Positions 34,652 to 46,612 of a stretch of DNA of 64,000 nucleotides are shown in pieces. The notes below the pieces were generated by a model. It saw only the letters and a program-made list of their open reading frames with translations. It did no database searches and had not been told where the DNA came from. How positions within the stretch are numbered: position 1 is the first letter of the stretch; the number at the start of each line of letters is the position of its first letter. A program made the position numbers and the translations under genes. This DNA is from Labia minor (taxonomy: Eukaryota; Arthropoda; Insecta; Dermaptera; Spongiphoridae). Where the stretch lies: the NCBI GenBank assembly GCA_963082975.1, contig OY720345.1, positions 19,060,491-19,124,490 on the forward strand, written 5' to 3'.

Positions 34652-35182
34652 ATAAGGGGAGGATCCATCCCTCCAAGTTTTAATATTTTTAGGCAGTTGA
34701 GAATGGACAGTGGAACTAGTGATATCATCCCGATATGACCTGTACTTATCACGTCCCGTGATATAATTATTTTGTATATAATCATTTTTACCATCACACC
34801 CTGTGATACAGTTGAACTAGTGATATCATCCCGATATGACCTGGTATTTATCACGTCCCGTGATATAATTATTTTGTATATAATCATTTTTATCATCACA
34901 CCCTGTGAAACAGTTGAACAATGATATCATCCTGATATAACCTATACTTATCACGTCCCGTGATATAATTATTTGTTTATAATCCTTATCATCACACCCT
35001 GTGATAATTATTTCTGCTAATTCCAGTGATAATAGTGAATTACATTTTCTTATTTTTCTATTTAAAATTTGTATACTTTATTTGTTAATTTTTGCCTCAT
35101 ACTTAGATCCCCTTATAAATTGGCACCCAACGTAAGAGGATCGTCTACAAAGTGACCCCAACTTGAAACGGTCCTCCTTACA
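34652..35182. repeat. Palindrome-rich tandem repeat block
   Basis: About three direct copies of a 101-bp unit (34717-34817, 34818-34918, 34919-about 35020, the last degenerate). Each carries the palindromes ATCACGTCCCGTGAT and ATCACACCCTGTGAT. At the margins AAGGGGAGGATCC (34655) and GGTCCTCCTTAC (35170) are roughly inverted, so the block may be a non-autonomous DNA element. No target duplication was found. Confidence 0.5.
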
Positions 35183-35435
35183 GATATTTATATTTATTTA
35201 ATAAAATAATTCCAATTTGTTTTTTGTTTTGTTTTTTAATTCATTAAAAACGCTTAAATAAATTTTAACGGAATATTTTTATTTTTAATTCAGTTGTAAT
35301 CTTTATCTAAAGTCGTTAATTGAATGGTAGTTTGTTCCAGCAGATGAATTAAATGTTATATGGTATATACTCGTCAAAGCAACTTGATTGATATCTTTTT
35401 TTAGTAATTAATACTTCAGTCTGTTAGTGGATACG

Positions 35436-37404
35436 ATGAGGATAGTGACACTTTTGTTCGTTTTAATGAAATTTGAGTGGAGTTTTGGTGAAGATGAACA
35501 TCTTCCAGAGTCCAGATATCTCAGTGAATTGCCACTCGAACGACTTTTATCTATCAAACAAGCATTTAGTGATGGTAACATCTTTATTAAATAATTTTAT
35601 ATAGTACTCTTTAACAAATTTATACAATTTATTATTCTAAACTTTAAAAATTTTACAATTTTTTAATTATTTATTACAATTGTTAAATGGTATTTCTAAA
35701 AATGACCCATCAAAGATTTGTTTCCTAAAATGGTACAAATTAATTAAAATAATTTGATTTTCATTTCAAGATGAAAAATATATTCAAATTTACTTAATAA
35801 ATTATTTGATTCTATATTATGAATATATATAGGTTGTTATAATTAGATGGCTTCAGCTTTATATTTTTCAAAGTAGCAATAGCTTATAGACTGTTTCAAC
35901 CACAAGGATTACTATTAATAATAATATAAATTCTGAAATTATATTGACATCTGTACTTGTCTATATTTTAATTAAGAAAGGAGGTTTTATTTTTTTCGTT
36001 TTATTTATTATAATCAAATATTATTTATATTATTTATAATTTAATCTAAAAACATTTTAATTAATATAATATAATTTATTTAATATTATTAGATCAAATT
36101 TATATTCAACAATTTATTTGAAAATTCCTTGCTTTATAATTGTTCATATGTATTATATGTTGCTAACTTCATGAATATTTTTTTTAGTGGGAGAATGATA
36201 AATATATTTGATATTTTGATTCTAAAATATTATTAAAAAAATATTTTTAATTTTATTTCGAAATTAAATAAAATTTTTTTAAAATATTATAATAATATAT
36301 ATATTTTCGATTTTTTCTAGTATAATAAGATAAGATATAGATAATATAGATAATCAATATTAGCGATCAATATTACCTCAATTTTAAATTTTCTGTTCTG
36401 TTTTGGTATCCTTTTGGTGCAATATACATATATAGAAATAATATGATATATTGTATTGTAAAAATTAAATTCTCAATTGTTTCAAATTTGATGAAAAAAT
36501 AAAATAATGAAATTTATATTTGCAAAAATTAATTATATTAAAACAACAACAAATGTATATAAAATTAATTAAATTTAATATTAACACACTATGAGCGGGG
36601 CGGGTATTTGTACCCGTTGCGGGGACTGCCACTTATAAGCGGGGCGGGTATTTATTAGGGATATATATTAGTTATCGTTTAAAATAAGTAATTTTAAGTG
36701 ACACAAGGAAAAATATATATTATATAAGTGGCAACGGGTATAAATACCCGCACCGCTCATAGTGTGTTAATAATTATCAATATATTAGTGAATGTTACAT
36801 TACAATAATAATTATTATTTTTTTTAAATATTATTATTATTTTTTTTTTGTTTTTTTTTTTGTTTAGAGAAATGGTGTGTTTCACCAGAAAGTGAAGATT
36901 TAGAAGAAGAGAATGGATCATCCAGTTGTATCGGTGATGATAGTGTTTGTCCAAAAGCTGAACCTTTAATTATGGATGACAAAAATGGATTATGGAAAAG
37001 AGGTGGTGGCGGTGGTTGGTCTTCCGGTGGTAAAAAATCCAAAAGCAAAAGTAGCAAAAAAAGTAAAATCCTTGGTAAATTATTTCAAAGTTCAGTAACT
37101 GCATTATCTTTTTTGGCATTTGGTAAAAATGAAAACAAATCAATGTGATTGATCATAAAATAGATATTAATAAACTAATATAAGAATATTATTCTCAGGT
37201 GGTTATTTATTATGTCTGATTGTGCGTGGAATACGACAAAAGAACGCTGATGTCAACATGATGATGAACATGAATATGCCAGCAGCACAGACTGGAGGAA
37301 GAAAAAGAAGAGCATTGCCTCCATTGGATGAGAAAATGTACCAGGCGTTGATTCACATTTCAGAAGGCTACGTCAAATATCACCAAGTAACATCATCAAA
37401 ATAA
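35436..37404 (+). CDS. Gene G1: unrecognised secreted or membrane protein, three exons
   Basis: Exons 35436-35574, 36868-37122 and 37199-37404 (600 bp, 199 aa). Both introns are GT-AG and phase 1, and the frame is continuous across them. Residues 1-18 look like a signal peptide (MRIVTLLFVLMKFEWSFG). Then come a cysteine-bearing acidic part (Cys50, Cys67, Cys74), a KRGGGGGW and lysine/serine-rich part (90-113), a hydrophobic segment (about 121-140) and a basic RKRR at 166-169 that could be a furin-type site. The C-terminus reads PPLDEKMYQALIHISEGYVK. The layout resembles small insect secretory or cuticle-related proteins, but I do not recognise the family. Intron 1 contains a piggyBac-like MITE and a Helitron-related patch. 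Confidence 0.72.
35612..35765. repeat. Helitron-related patch in G1 intron 1
   Basis: About 150 bp closely match 58861-58990 inside the Helitron at 56582-59776 (shared words AATGACCCAT and TTTGTTTCCTAAAATG). The same stretch occurs reversed at about 54499-54600. It is either a Helitron relic or intron sequence picked up by the Helitron. Confidence 0.45.
36585..36766. mobile_element. piggyBac-like MITE, 182 bp
   Basis: Flanked by TTAA on both sides (36581-36584, 36767-36770). The inverted ends start CACACTATGAGCGG and stay similar for about 35 bp. TTAA targets are the signature of piggyBac elements. It has no coding capacity and lies in intron 1 of G1, about 100 bp before exon 2. Confidence 0.82.
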
Positions 37405-37584
37405 ACTATTAAATACAATATTTTAAAAGTGGATAAATGCGGCTCCCATCGAATTATTATTATTATTATTATTATTATTATTTTGGTATTTTTTCCACTG
37501 TTGTAATTTGGTTAATTGTATTTTATGGAATATTTATTTTTTAATGTCTTGATATATATATATATATATATATATACGTATATA
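37405..37584. repeat. G1 3' flank with two microsatellites
   Basis: An ATT trinucleotide run (37456-37482) and a TA dinucleotide run (37553-37576) follow the G1 stop. The poly(A) site is not obvious. The second run borders a mariner remnant. Confidence 0.6.
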
Positions 37585-38113
37585 TATGAGGGCAGGTCAA
37601 TAAGTTCGTAACTTTTTAAATGATACATAGGCTTTTGGATAAAAAAAATATTTTATTTTTCAACGTAGTCTTCTTTGAGCTCTATATACTTCGTCCAACA
37701 TTTCTCCAATTTTTTTATCCCTTCCAAAAAATAAAATTTATCGAGGACATCTTTGGCGCCGATTCATCTCGAGAAACCCACTGTTTTGACTGCTGTTTGA
37801 TCTCTGGTGTGTTGTGGTGGATCCATCATCCACGGTTACGAAACGGCGCAAAATTCGGTTTAACTGTTGTTTTTTTTCTCTCAAAAAATAATGCTTAATG
37901 AGCACACGAAATTCACTTTTTTCTATTTCCTTCTCAAATCACGAGGTAGTCAGCTATTAATGGATGTAAAACAAAAACTAAAAGACCCAGATGGTTCAAA
38001 TTGAGACAAGACTTAGCTGATAGTTGCCTGTTGATAGTAGAAGTGTTGTGATTTCATTTAAGAGACAGGAATTTCAAAAAGTCACAGACTTATTGACTTC
38101 CCCTCGTATATAT
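37585..38113 (-). mobile_element. mariner remnant, internally deleted
   Basis: Inverted ends at both sides read GAGGKSARGTCAATAAGT-like (left GAGGGCAGGTCAATAAGTTC, right in reverse CGAGGGGAAGTCAATAAGTC). Minus-strand pieces read FRVLIKHYFLREK (N-terminus), RFVTVDD (first catalytic Asp region) and, near 37700, LEGIKK-like C-terminal words. Large deletions and several frame changes make it inactive. The same family as 46233-46612. Confidence 0.75.
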
Positions 38114-38159
38114 AATGGTTTAAATTACATCCTTAACCCAACTACCATTTCCTTTTATC

Positions 38160-38342
38160 CAGGAAGTGTCTTTTTTCTTTGGTCGCTCTTTTGAAAAGCT
38201 GTAATCCATCCAATTTTTTCTGGGACGACCTCTTTTCTTTCCTGGATTCATCTCCATGTTTGCTGTGGTATTTTATCGGGAGGCATCCTTCTAAGATGCC
38301 CATACCACTTCAATTGTAGTTCCTCTATACTGTCAGCCAAGG
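38160..38342 (-). mobile_element. LINE ORF2 C-terminal fragment, split by hAT
   Basis: The minus strand reads LKWYGHLRRMPPDKIPQQTW, then after a frame change GKKRGRPRKNWMD. This is the typical tail of RTE/CR1-like LINE proteins. The fragment continues at 39537-39610 on the other side of the hAT insertion. Confidence 0.65.
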
Positions 38343-38350
38343 GTTTTTGT

Positions 38351-39528
38351 CAGGGCTTCGAACCGTTATTTTTTTCGTTTCGGTTTTCGTTCCGGTTCAA
38401 TAAAAAAAAAATATCAGTTCGGTTCCGGTTTTCGTTCCGGCAAAAATACCGGTTTTTTCGGTTTTCGGTTCAGTTCCGATTAATTAATTTTAAAGACCTT
38501 TTATTTGTATTAGAAATTTAGGTCGGGGTATGCCGAGTCTGCCATAAATATATAAAAATATTTCTTGCTACCACCCTAAATCATATTACATGAATTGATA
38601 CAATATAATATAAATAATAATAATTAATTAAAGGTATAATAATTAGAAGTATATAATATAAGATGTTAATATAATTTATTAAACGGAACAAATAAGTATG
38701 AATATTTTTTTACATCCTTCTACTTTCAAACACTCAACAAACGAAACAAATTCGTATATTTAATGTTAAAGTATACAGGATTCTTGGATATATTTACTTA
38801 CAATTATAACTATAATTATAAAAGATGAAAATTATACCTCTAATTATTAAAATATCTTCCAATATATTTGTATTTAAACTATTTCTATTGTCTCGTAAAA
38901 TAAACTTTAAACCAGAGAAAGCTCTTTCAACACTAACTTGTGTTGGAGTAGCTCCTAAAACCACCATTGCAATTTTGTATAAATGAGGAATTGTATTTTT
39001 ATTTTCCTCCCAAAATTCTAAAATAAGTTTTTTACTGTCTAATCTTCGTACCTGGTCAAAGTTATTCAATATTTGTTTATATTTATATTTAATAATTTTA
39101 TTTATATTTATGAATCATTTTCTTTATATCAATACATAACCCTGTAACAAATGGAATAAATAATTTAAAAAATTAATACTATCATTAAATCAAAATATCA
39201 GTATTAAACAAACGATGAAAACATTAAATTCTGTATTGCGACTACGAGACGCTGCCAACACAACCGAAGGGAGAGTATGACTAGGACACTAATTTTTGAA
39301 ACAAAGTTTTTAGCGACACCATGCAGTACGAGACATAACTAATTGAAAAAAATTCGGGGTTGTGTTGCCAAAACGCCCAAAAACACCACTTCTGGCAACT
39401 CTGGATTGAACACTGAACTGAAATAAACCGATATTATTTTTTTCGGTTCAGCTCCGGTTTTCGTTCCGACAAAAATACCGGTTTTTTTCGGTTTTCGGTT
39501 TTCGGTTCAGTTCCGGTTCGAAGCCCTG
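38351..39528 (-). mobile_element. hAT element, 1178 bp, with dimerisation-domain relic
   Basis: Ends CAGGGCTTCGAACCG and GGTTCGAAGCCCTG are inverted; the perfect 8-bp duplication GTTTTTGT flanks it (38343-38350, 39529-39536). Subterminal repeats of CGGTTTTCGG-type words occur at both ends. It was inserted into a LINE fragment. The only coding part is the C-terminal hAT dimerisation domain, so the element is internally deleted. Confidence 0.88.
38794..39069 (-). pseudogene. hAT transposase C-terminal dimerisation domain
   Basis: 91 open codons. The words FWEENKNTIPHLYKIAMVVL and SVERAFSGLKFILRDNRNSL match the hATC domain, in which ATS-VERAFS-type motifs mediate transposase dimers. The zinc finger and the catalytic domain are not present upstream in the element, so it is not a working transposase. 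Confidence 0.78.
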
Positions 39529-39536
39529 GTTTTTGT

Positions 39537-40241
39537 CTCTGAACTTTTTCCTCTGTTCTTCGTTCGGAATTCCGTCCTTTTTTTTGGCATGATCCTCTCG
39601 ATTTATGAACACATTTTTTGTTAAGAATTTTATAACAAAACCTTTACTTAATATGAATATAGTATATAGAGCAATTATAAAATATCAAATACCGAAGAAT
39701 CATATCAATTGAAATATGAACAACTCTCATTATTTTCATAACTCTGACATATCTTAAATATAATGATATAAATTAATGTAACCGGAATTAATTATTATAA
39801 TTCAATAAACACAAAAATACAAATTTATAAAAAACAAATAAAACTAAATTAAAGTATAGCAATAATTAAATATATGAAATAAATTTAATTTAATTTTTAT
39901 ATTTAAGTATATAATTTTATTTTTAAATTTTAAGAATTTTGTTTTTAATTTTTTTGTATAAAATAAAAATAAATAAAGAAATAAATAATAAAACAAAACA
40001 TTTAGTGGATTATAAAATTATTTTAATTTCTCATGGATAAGTTTGTCCTTTTGGTCTCTATCGCATTTGAATAATTATTGTAATTAAAAGAAGAAATGAA
40101 AGGAACGTAATAAGCATTAAATGTGTTATAATATTGTATATATCAGCGGAGCGTATCGTTTTTTTTGTCGTCTCCGTAGCGGGATTTTTGTCTCATCTGA
40201 GCGCAGATATAAACGAACGACAGACAAAGCATCAAACCAGA
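39537..40241. other. LINE edge and AT-rich 5' flank of G2
   Basis: 39537-39610 continues the split LINE fragment. From there to G2 only AT-rich DNA is seen. A TATAAA at about 40208 lies 34 bp before the G2 start codon and could be a core promoter with a very short leader, but this is weak. Confidence 0.45.
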
Positions 40242-43200
40242 ATGTCCCCTTGTACAAAAATCTGTTTATTTTTAATATTTGTAGTGAATTTATTACATTT
40301 TACAAATGGTAATACATTTTCATTGAAAGGAGAGACTACCATTGAAACAACAGAAGCAACTCCAATCGATGGTAAGTAACTTACTACCCTCAACATAAAA
40401 ATATATTTACATACCAATAAAAAATATAATTTATTTGCATATATATCTCAAAATATAGTTCTAATTAATATTTATCCTTTTTTTAATTAATTTATTTTAA
40501 TTAGATAATATAAACAATTGTTTTCATAATAACTATTATTGATTATACTAATTTACATTTGTATTAACAATCTAAACAAAATGTTATATTATATTATATT
40601 AATGTCTGATTTTTATTACAGATGAAAGAATTGTCGATTTTAAGGAGGGTTTATCAGAGGCCGGACGCTTACTTGGATTAGATACTGCCCAAGGGGTAGC
40701 CCAACTTGTTAGTCAAAGTTTTGCTCATGACAAATCATCAAAATCAACATCATCAAATAGTAATTCATTTAGTGATGGAATCATGTCAGGATTTTTTCGA
40801 TTATTAGGCCTGGATTCATCGAAACTCTCTGCTGTAACACTTAATTCACTCATCTTTTTAGCCCAATTGGTATTTGGTTTTTATTATTTTTTTTTTTAAC
40901 TAAAGAATTTATTTTAATAAATCATTTATTAAATTCATTATTTATGAAGATTTCAACATCTATAATTAAAAATAAAGAAAAGGAAAAAATCAATTTTGAT
41001 GAAATGAATGAGAATGAATTGCCAGATGGAAGTCCATTGGATTGGATTTTAGCATTGAAAGTAAGTAAAGTATAATACGAAAAAATTTTAAGAATATTTA
41101 AGAATCCACGAAATGGTAGATCTTTATGAAAGAATCATGTTCTTCAAAGAATTACTTCAGAATAGGGAGGGGGGGGAATATAAGTATTATATATCTTCTT
41201 TCTCCTATAAAGATACTTTATCTATTACTTCATATCGAAAATTTTGAGATAAAAATAAATGAATATATTTCAATTAAAATTATATTAAAAGAAGAAAAAT
41301 AAGTAATTTTCTTCATTTTATTTCGTTTTATCTTCGGTTCATCTTATTTGGTTTATTTATAATGTAAAATAAACTGAAAAAGTTACAAGAGGAAGATTAT
41401 TCCTATTTTCAATCTATTTATAAATTTTAACAATGTTAGTGTTAAAAATTTGAAAATAATTGAACTATAAAAACTGAATCAAATATATGGATGTTTACTC
41501 CTTAGCTATAGGCCAACATAATGACAGATCCGTACATTTTAAATATATATACACAGGCGTCTACGATAAATTTTATTTTTTCTATGTAATAGTTATAATA
41601 AATTTTTTATTATACTTTACATACTATATTATTAAAGAATATGACATCATCATGATTTATTTTAAAAACTCTAATGATAGTATATCTATTTGAATTGAAT
41701 ATAATTTAATTTTTTTTTATTTTCTTGATAATATTACCCAACAACAAAAAAATAAAATATTGATAAAATTATATTCCTGAAATTTAATTTAAAAATTATT
41801 TTTTTTATTTTTTTAATAAATATAATTTAATTAGATAAATAATAATAATTGCTCTTTTACTTGACATCACTTCTCAAAAATTGTTTATCAATAATAAATT
41901 AAATAAAAATTAGTTTAAATCATTTAATTTATTATTTTTATTAATCATAATAAACTGATTATATTATCATCTAAGATAATTATGCAAAAAAATTCACTTC
42001 AATTTAGTGCTTTAAAATGAAGGAAAATACCTCTAAAGTTTGGACCCATGTGAGTGGAAGAATAACCCGTTAAAATTTAGTTTCTTAACAGATTTTTGTG
42101 CCCTGTAGAATTTCTATGGGTATATTTTTTGATCCAATTATGTTAATTTCTTTTAATAATTTTGTCTATCAGTATCTAAGTAAATTTTAATATACACATA
42201 CAATATTTCTATTTCAAATAATATTTTGTTATATTTAAATATTCTAATTTCTTATATAGTAAATTATTTTATTCTTATTTAATATAACAAATATTTCTAT
42301 ATCAAAATAAATTTAAAACAACTTAAAAGTATTAAATAGTAGTATTTACAATATATATGTGCTTGCATGTATTTTTATCAGCAACATCTATTGGCTAAGA
42401 TGCCAAGTATCAATGTAAACAAACTAACCTAACTATTAAATGGCGTTTTTTAAATTTCTCTACATAAAATAACAGTTACCGATTTAGTATTATTGAGTTA
42501 TACAGTGTATATAGAATCAAAATTGCATTTTGGACATTTCTTTTGTGGCTTGATTTGAAGAAATCTACTGTCGAAGCCCTTCTAAAACTTAATGAAATAG
42601 TATGCCGTCGTAACCTAAACAAATTGCAAGACGTATTGTTGCAAAAAGGACCAGCAATAGCGAGTAAGAGATCTAAAGTCATCCTCTTTCATATCAACAC
42701 TCGGCCACACGTTGCAAGAGTTGTGGAGGATATACTGTCCAACTCGAATGGTTAGTTATGCCGCATCCAACGTACTCACCAGACATAGCTCCTTCTGATT
42801 ACCACTTGATCATTGATAAATTTATATTGTACCAATTTTTCTGAATAAATGCCTTTTTAAAGTGAAAATCTGATCTGAATACATGCAACTGATGCAAGCA
42901 CCTAATATATACAGTAGGACTACGGATAATTGAAAAACCTGGATAATCAAAACACAATATTTTTGAGGCTAGAAATGCTGGGTTATAAGATTGTTAAGAA
43001 AAAGTGTGAGGAAATTGAAAATCTTTTTATTTGCATAAAGAAATGTCTATATAAAGAGATGTAATTAATTAACAATTTGTATGAAAATAAACTCAAAATA
43101 TTTAATTTAAAAAACTCAATAATTTATCATTATATTTTGTTAAATAATTATTTTCTAATATCTATTCTTGTCTCCTAACAAGATAACTCTGCTATACTCG

Positions 43201-46108
43201 GTATTTTGAAAATTTAAATAAAAATACAAAAAAGGGCACTAAAAATTGTTTATAAGAAAATTATATAAACATATATAAAATAAACATCTAATTAATACAT
43301 CTCTTTTTAATTAACAAAAGGAAATTGATTGAAATATAAATTTATATGTTATTTTACTAAATAATGATTATTATCTGAAATGGTAATGTTAAGAAAATTT
43401 GTTAAACTTTTCTTAATAAGTTGATATAATATAATTATGAAGGAGAGAGAAGATTTATATGGATAAGATATAAAACTTAATACTGATGGAATAAATAAAT
43501 ATTAACTTAAACCCTGGACTCAAAATAAGTAGTCTATATAAATGTATAGAATCGTATAAAGAAATTACAGTTGGGGTTTCAAATTTTATATTTTACTGCT
43601 GAAAGGTTAACTTACAATTGATGAGGGTCTGATATAGAATTTTATGTTAAACATTAGCCAATCTCTATTATTTCTCATAACTTAAGATAAAAAGAAAAAG
43701 AAAAAACAGAATCGTGTTCAAGATAGTAGTAGTATAAAAAAATACATATATACTTTTAAAAAGTAAAATTAGAAGGGAGGTAGAGAGGGTTTGGACCTCG
43801 ACTAAATGGGAATGCCATTGGTAGGTTGAATATCTCATTAAATTATTATATTTATAATTTTAAATTTTTTGGTCAACCCAATTTTTCATAATCATTTTGA
43901 GATTCATAAGAAAATCATTTAAAATTTTTTAAATCTAGGATATAAGTTTATTTTCTATAAATGTAATTTTTAATATTTTGATAGTTATCATCTTTATGTT
44001 AAGTATTATAATTATATAATGAATCAATTACTCTAAATATATATATAAATATATTATAAAAATCATTTCCCATGAAATTTCATTTTACTATTTTACATTA
44101 AATTATTATCATTTAATAAAGATAAATATTATCAGCAAAAATATAGGTAACCTGATTTAGTTTCTTACTTTTTGTATAACCAATTATATAGTTTTTGTTA
44201 TATTTTTATATTAATAGCTGTCTAAATATTATGTAAAGAAATGGATGAAATAGAAGCAATAACGTTACTATTTCTAGTTCATCTCTCCATTAGTCTAATT
44301 TTTTCTTTTATTTTGTTTATCTTTTCTTTTATTTATTTTTTTCATTTGCTTTACCTTGTTATGCGTGGAATCTAATTTTATTTTCAATTACAATGGTTTA
44401 AATAGAACATTATAATGACTTAACAACGACACAAACTTAAATAAGTTTATTATGTTTTAATAAAAGCAAAATTGATAAAAATTTTAAATCAAATTTCGAT
44501 TCTATTTAAGACTAAATTACTAGTTAAAAAAAATCTGGACTGTCTCCACTCTACTATCTCTCAAATTTCAATTGGATTAATCAACATGTAATAATATATT
44601 ATATTTAAATTAAATTTAATTAATCATATAAATTATAATTTAAAATTAATAAATACTATTTATTAAACCAGCGCGTGTTTAGCTCTTTGTTGATGACACC
44701 ACGTCACGTGCTGGCGCGTGAGATTTGCAGTGTTAAAATATTAATTCTTGTACTTTAAGCGATTTAATCAAGCTGAAATTCTATATATAGCAGTTTTAAA
44801 CAATTTTTATTTATGTGAAGAACTATCAAACATATATCTTTATTTTTACGCTCAGTTTAGAGGAAAAAAATTAAAACGTGGTAGGTAATGGTCCTCTTCC
44901 GAATGAGTTACATTTCTCAAAAGTTGATAGAAAACTAAGAATTTTGAATAATGTCCGTGTACCAAATTTCATTATTCTAGCTTAAACCGTTTTTGCGTAA
45001 TCTTGCCTATATATATACACACACACACATACATACACACAGAGACAGACAGACATTTTTCTCAACCTTAGTGAAAATGACTCATGGACCTTCAAAACGT
45101 ATAAAAACATCCAAATCTCGACATCGAAAATTTTCTAACGAGATAATAAAAAAAAAAATGTTGCTTTTGACATCCTAGGTCTAAGTGAGATAAATGTGTT
45201 CTATGATCAGTAAAACTAAGTCTCTCAACCTTAATCTTGATTTTCTTGCTCAGAGGCGCTACTTTTTATTTCAAGTAGGTTCCCAATTTTACATTTTACT
45301 CCGTCCCATCTAGAACCCCAGTTAGGAAAATTCTCTGTCAGGCCCGGGACTGGAGGTTGAGAATCGGGAATGTTGTCTCCCACATTACGTGAAGTCTCAT
45401 ATTATTAATTATATTTATAAAAATAATTATATTAGTATTTTTTTTTAGAAATCTTATAATGGATAGTAATTTTCGATAAAAATATCCATAATTGAATTTT
45501 GTTTTAAATCCAGCAATCAAATACTGGCCTATGTATTTAAATTATATTATATTCCTAAAAAAAACAATGAGAAACCTTACAATTAAATATAAATACATAT
45601 ACATAAACATTAATTGAATTAATTTTTTAACTATATCTATATTTTTTTTTAAATTTTCTTGTCTTGGATAAAGACCCCGTAGGTGATGTCAATAGATTAA
45701 TTAGTATTTAGTTAGCTATAAAATTGTTTATTTATTTATTTGTTTGTTTTTAAATAGAAAATGGATATAATTCGTGTTGTGGAGGATTCTGCACTGGCTG
45801 AACGATTTATTGAAGAGGCGGAAATTCGTGCTGGATGGGATACCGCGAATGGCATTGGCGATTGTGCGATTGCATTGATTTGTCGTGTTAGTCCATTTGT
45901 TCATGGATTACAAAAGGCATTAATTACATCCATTAAAGGTCAAAAACATTCAATAGATAATAATGATCCAGTAGCAATTCATTGGCCACGAATGAGTCCA
46001 ATCGAGAGAATGTATGCTTATATGCCATCAGCAGAGCAATTACAAAATAAAGCTGAAGATTGTGATGAACGATTTCCAGGATGTTCAGCACGAATTCAAG
46101 ATTCATAG
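40242..46108 (+). CDS. Gene G2: unrecognised secreted protein, four exons
   Basis: Exons 40242-40371, 40622-40869, 40950-41060 and 45758-46108 (840 bp, 279 aa). Introns are GT-AG with phases 1, 0 and 0; the frame is continuous. Start 40242 is preferred over an in-frame ATG at 40134 because it gives a clean signal peptide (ICLFLIFVVNLLHFTNG, cut near residue 23). Exon 2 has EAGRLLGLDTAQGVAQLV, a serine-rich part and a hydrophobic stretch (112-126). Exon 4 is the best conserved-looking part (WDTANGIGDCAIALICRVSP, then EDCDERFPGCSA) with four cysteines that could form two disulfides. No known domain is recognised. G1 next to it has the same general layout (signal peptide, low-complexity middle, hydrophobic segment), but I see no direct similarity. 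Intron 3 (4.7 kb) holds mariner and H3 debris. Confidence 0.72.
42535..42830 (+). mobile_element. mariner transposase fragment in G2 intron 3
   Basis: Reads LNKLQDVLLQKGPAIASKR, then ILFHINTRPHVARV, then in another frame PHPTYSPDIAPSDYHL. This is the catalytic core of a mariner transposase with the HDNARPH motif changed to HINTRPH, so the second catalytic Asp is lost. A fragment only; no inverted ends found. Confidence 0.72.
42831..44533. other. G2 intron 3, middle part
   Basis: AT-rich intron sequence. No gene, element ends or tandem repeat that I can support. Confidence 0.5.
44534..45180 (+). repeat. Repeat family H3, single-module copy
   Basis: Contains CACGTCACGTGCTGGCGCG (about 44700) and the downstream stretch CTATATATAGCAGTTTTA (about 44783), then a CA/CAGA microsatellite (45012-45054). 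The second stretch is the uninterrupted version of the site where a Helitron sits in the copy at 56320-60060. Confidence 0.55.
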
Positions 46109-46232
46109 AAAATTATTTTTTTATTTCATATTTATTTTATCATATTTTAGCCATTGATTTAATAAATTATGTCATTAAATTAAATATTTAATGATATTTT
46201 AAATTTTGGTGTTCTAGTAATTCAGTATTAAT

Positions 46233-46612
46233 AAGATGACGAGGACAGGTCAATAAGTCTGTGGCTTTTCGAATTTTTCGTTTTTTAAATGAAATGGTAA
46301 CAACTGCTCCTGTCATCAAGACAACTATCAGGTGAACTTCTCCTTCATCCGTCCTTTTCTGCGGATTTAACCCCGAGTGACTATTTCTTGATTCCAAACC
46401 CGAAAAAGAGATTTGACTCCAAAGATGAAATCATCTCACAAACAAATACCTATTTTGATGTCCTCTATAAACCTTATTTTTTGGAAGGGATAAAAAATTG
46501 AAGTGTATAGAGCTCAAAGGAGACTACGTTGAAAAATAAAATAATTATTTATCCAAAAACCTGTTTCATTCAAAAAGTTACGGACTTATTGACCCGACCT
46601 CTTATGATAAAA
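46233..46612 (+). mobile_element. mariner deletion derivative
   Basis: Inverted ends GACGAGGACAGGTCAATAAG (left) and, in reverse, AGAGGTCGGGTCAATAAGTC (right). The interior reads HPSFSADLTPSDYFLIPN, DSKDEIISQTNTYFDVLYK and YFLEGIKNW: the C-terminal third of a mariner transposase. The N-terminal two thirds are gone. It lies about 125 bp after the G2 stop. Same family as 37585-38113. Confidence 0.78.

Noticed and set aside
35125-35150. TGGCACCCAACGT resembles an LTR-element primer-binding site
   Set aside because: No TG...CA LTR of plausible length ends just before it, and no internal coding sequence follows.
39290-39380. Similarity between the hAT interior and the foldback at 49970-50179 (GAAACAAAGTTTTT)
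   Set aside because: Only about 20-25 bp match with gaps; not enough to claim a shared element.
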